In this document: one piece after another, positions 62,238 through 64,000 of the stretch
How the letters are laid out: each line of letters opens with the position of its first letter
Position numbering within the stretch: the first letter of the stretch is position 1
Assembly (NCBI RefSeq): GCF_034670125.1
Contig: NZ_JAXMOC010000001.1
Location: forward strand, 620,001 to 684,000
Direction: 5' to 3'
DNA from: Maricaulis sp034670125
Lineage (GTDB): Bacteria > Pseudomonadota > Alphaproteobacteria > Caulobacterales > Maricaulaceae
Length of the DNA stretch: 64,000 bases
Position numbers and translations under genes: made by a program
The notes under the pieces: generated by a model
What the model saw: the letters and a program-made list of their open reading frames with translations, nothing else
Databases searched by the model: none
What the model was told of the DNA's origin: nothing

Positions 62238-64000
62238 ATGTCTGACCAAAACCGCTCCCAAGAAAACCAGAACTTCCTGGACACCTCATTCCTCCAGGGC
62301 GCCAACGCCGTCTATCTCGAGCAGATGGCCGCGGCTTACGCCTCTGATCCGAACTCGGTGCCGCCCAGTTGGAAAGCCTTTTTTGCCGCCATGGGCGATG
62401 CGCCGGCCGAAAGCTCGCACGCCGCACGTGGCCCGGCCTGGAAGCGCGCCGACTGGCCGCGCCAGGCCAATGGCGAGATGGTCTCGGCGCTGGGCGATAT
62501 CGGGCCCGATGAGGGTGCGATGGTCGACAAGGTCGCCAACCACGTCGCGGCAACCAATCCCGGAGCCAATGCGGAGGATGTCCGCAAGGCAACCCAGGCT
62601 TCAATCCGCGCCATCATGATGATCCGCGCCTACCGTATGCGCGGGCACCTGGCGGCCGATCTCGATCCGCTGGGGCTGACAGATTTTGGCTATCAGGCCG
62701 AGCTGGACCCGGCGACCTATGGCTTTACCGGGGCGGCGCTCGACGAAGAGATCTTCATCGACGGCTATCTCGGTCTGGAGACAGCGACCCCGCGGGTGAT
62801 GCTCGACATCCTCAAACGCACCTATTGCGGCCCGCTCGGTGTCGAGTTCATGCATATTTCAAACCCCGAAGAGAAAGCCTGGCTGCAGGAGCGCTTCGAG
62901 GGGCCGGACAAGGACATTTCCTTCACGAAGGAAGGCAAGATTGCCATCCTGTCCAAGTTGATCGAATGCGAACGATTCGAGCAGTTCCTGCACAAGCGTT
63001 ACCCGGGCACCAAGCGTTTCGGCGTGGATGGCGGCGAGAGCATGGTTCCGGCGCTCGAGCAGGTCATCAAGCGCGGCGGCTCGATGGGCGTCGAGGACAT
63101 CATCATCGGCATGCCGCACCGTGGGCGCCTCAACGTGCTCGCCTCGGTGATGGGCAAGCCCTATCACCAGATCTTCCATGAGTTTCAGGGCGGCAACACC
63201 CAGGGCGAGGAAGAGTTCGGGTCCGGTGACGTGAAGTATCACCTGGGGGCCTCGTCAGACCGCGAGTTTGACGGCAACAAGGTTCACCTGTCCTTGACCG
63301 CCAACCCGTCACACTTGGAAGCGGTTGATCCGGTCGTGCTCGGCAAGGCTCGGGCCAAGCAGGAAGAGAATTGCCGCAAGAAAGCGGGCACGCCGCGTTC
63401 CAGTGTTCTGCCCCTGCTTTTGCACGGCGACGCGGCCTTTGCCGGCCAGGGCATTGTGACGGAGTGCCTCGGCCTGTCGGGCCTGCGCGGCCATCGCACG
63501 GGTGGTGCGATCCACTTTATCGTCAACAACCAGATCGGTTTCACGACTGACCCCAAGGACAGCCGCTCAAGCCCGTATTGCTCGGATGTGGCGCTGATGG
63601 TCCAGGCGCCGATATTCCATGTCAATGGTGACGACCCGGAGGCCGTGACCCACGCCACCCGCATGGCGACGGAGTACCGTCAGCTGTTCGGCAAGGACGT
63701 GGTGATCGACATGATCTGCTACCGCCGCTACGGCCACAATGAAGGTGATGATCCAACCTTCACCCAGCCGATCATGTACCGCATCATCAAGGACATGCCG
63801 CCGGTCAAGAAAAAGTACCAGGACCGGCTCCTGGCCGAGGGTGTCCTGACGGCCGCTGAGGCCGAGGCGATCGAGAATGAGTTCGATACCTTCCTCGAAA
63901 AGGAATTCAACGCCGGCAAGGATTTCGAGCCGAAGAAGGCGGACTGGCTGGATGGGCGGTGGTCCGGACTGGGTCTGGCCGAGGGCGATGACCGTCGCGG
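62238..64000 (+). CDS. sucA: 2-oxoglutarate dehydrogenase E1 component (C-terminus off the right edge)
   Basis: ATG 62238 opens 587 codons that run off the window; the full protein should have about 990 residues. The N-terminal segment DTSFLQGANAVYLEQM is the E2-binding start of OGDH E1. The ThDP site is readable: GMPHRGRLNVLASVMGKP, then GDAAFAGQGIVTECLGLS with GDAA and the Asn segment VNNQIGFTT. It decarboxylates 2-oxoglutarate to feed succinyl-CoA formation. The ribosome site is weak. sucB and lpd are expected further right. Confidence 0.96.
   Translation, partial: MSDQNRSQENQNFLDTSFLQGANAVYLEQMAAAYASDPNSVPPSWKAFFAAMGDAPAESSHAARGPAWKRADWPRQANGEMVSALGDIGPDEGAMVDKVANHVAATNPGANAEDVRKATQASIRAIMMIRAYRMRGHLAADLDPLGLTDFGYQAELDPATYGFTGAALDEEIFIDGYLGLETATPRVMLDILKRTYCGPLGVEFMHISNPEEKAWLQERFEGPDKDISFTKEGKIAILSKLIECERFEQFLHKRYPGTKRFGVDGGESMVPALEQVIKRGGSMGVEDIIIGMPHRGRLNVLASVMGKPYHQIFHEFQGGNTQGEEEFGSGDVKYHLGASSDREFDGNKVHLSLTANPSHLEAVDPVVLGKARAKQEENCRKKAGTPRSSVLPLLLHGDAAFAGQGIVTECLGLSGLRGHRTGGAIHFIVNNQIGFTTDPKDSRSSPYCSDVALMVQAPIFHVNGDDPEAVTHATRMATEYRQLFGKDVVIDMICYRRYGHNEGDDPTFTQPIMYRIIKDMPPVKKKYQDRLLAEGVLTAAEAEAIENEFDTFLEKEFNAGKDFEPKKADWLDGRWSGLGLAEGDDRR

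Overview
This 64 kb window is a chromosomal segment of a GC-rich alphaproteobacterium. The gene set and layout (split ccmABCDG, RegB/RegA beside a SCO1 gene, sdhCDAB, mdh, sucC-sucD-sucA, polyhydroxyalkanoate depolymerase, a bufferin-type operon) best fit the Caulobacterales/Maricaulales, and a Maricaulis-like genome is my first guess. That assignment is an inference from content and style; no 16S gene or other marker is present. Coding density is very high, overlapping start/stop junctions are common, and I see no IS element, prophage, CRISPR array, tRNA or rRNA. Most of the window is core chromosome rather than an accessory island.

Left part (1-23 kb): a partial epoxide-hydrolase-like gene cut by the left edge, rarD, asd, cspA with a clear terminator, a lipoprotein glycerophosphodiester phosphodiesterase, a tandem PilZ protein, a CPA1-type antiporter, a class A penicillin-binding protein, a large secreted acidic protein of unknown function, intracellular PHA depolymerase, a SCO1/SenC copper chaperone divergent from the redox sensor pair regB-regA, a DUF1223 protein, aconitase, and the tightly coupled cytochrome c maturation genes ccmABCDG.

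Middle part (23-43 kb): a MarR-type regulator with a histone-H1-like lysine tail, a reverse-strand run (yciB, EamA permease, ftsY, mtaB, membrane protein, DUF885 peptidase, SDR), then the succinate dehydrogenase operon, which carries two extra genes (DUF3052 and a small secreted protein) between sdhA and sdhB. Next come an acyltransferase, a SAM-fold protein, a Gly/Arg-tailed lipoprotein, a trypsin-like serine protease autotransporter and mmsA.

Right part (43-64 kb): an iron alcohol dehydrogenase coupled to a thioesterase, zapE, an O-methyltransferase, mdh, TspO, a GNAT enzyme, a membrane LytTR regulator, DUF2141 and a Tat-exported carotenoid-oxygenase-family protein. Then comes the most notable locus, a bufferin-type RiPP operon (55.2-58.2 kb): a four-cysteine DUF2282 precursor with signal peptide, a DUF692 MNIO enzyme, a DUF2063 partner and two DoxX-family membrane proteins, with a perfect 9-bp GNRA-loop hairpin between precursor and enzyme. 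A degenerate GGDEF/EAL-like protein follows. The window ends in sucC, a 68-residue membrane microprotein coupled to both neighbours, sucD, and the first 587 codons of sucA.

Functionally the segment is dominated by aerobic energy metabolism (acnA, sdhCDAB, sucCD, sucA, mdh) and by its redox and metal support (RegBA, SCO1, Ccm, bufferin). Unknown but probably real small membrane or secreted proteins are scattered throughout.
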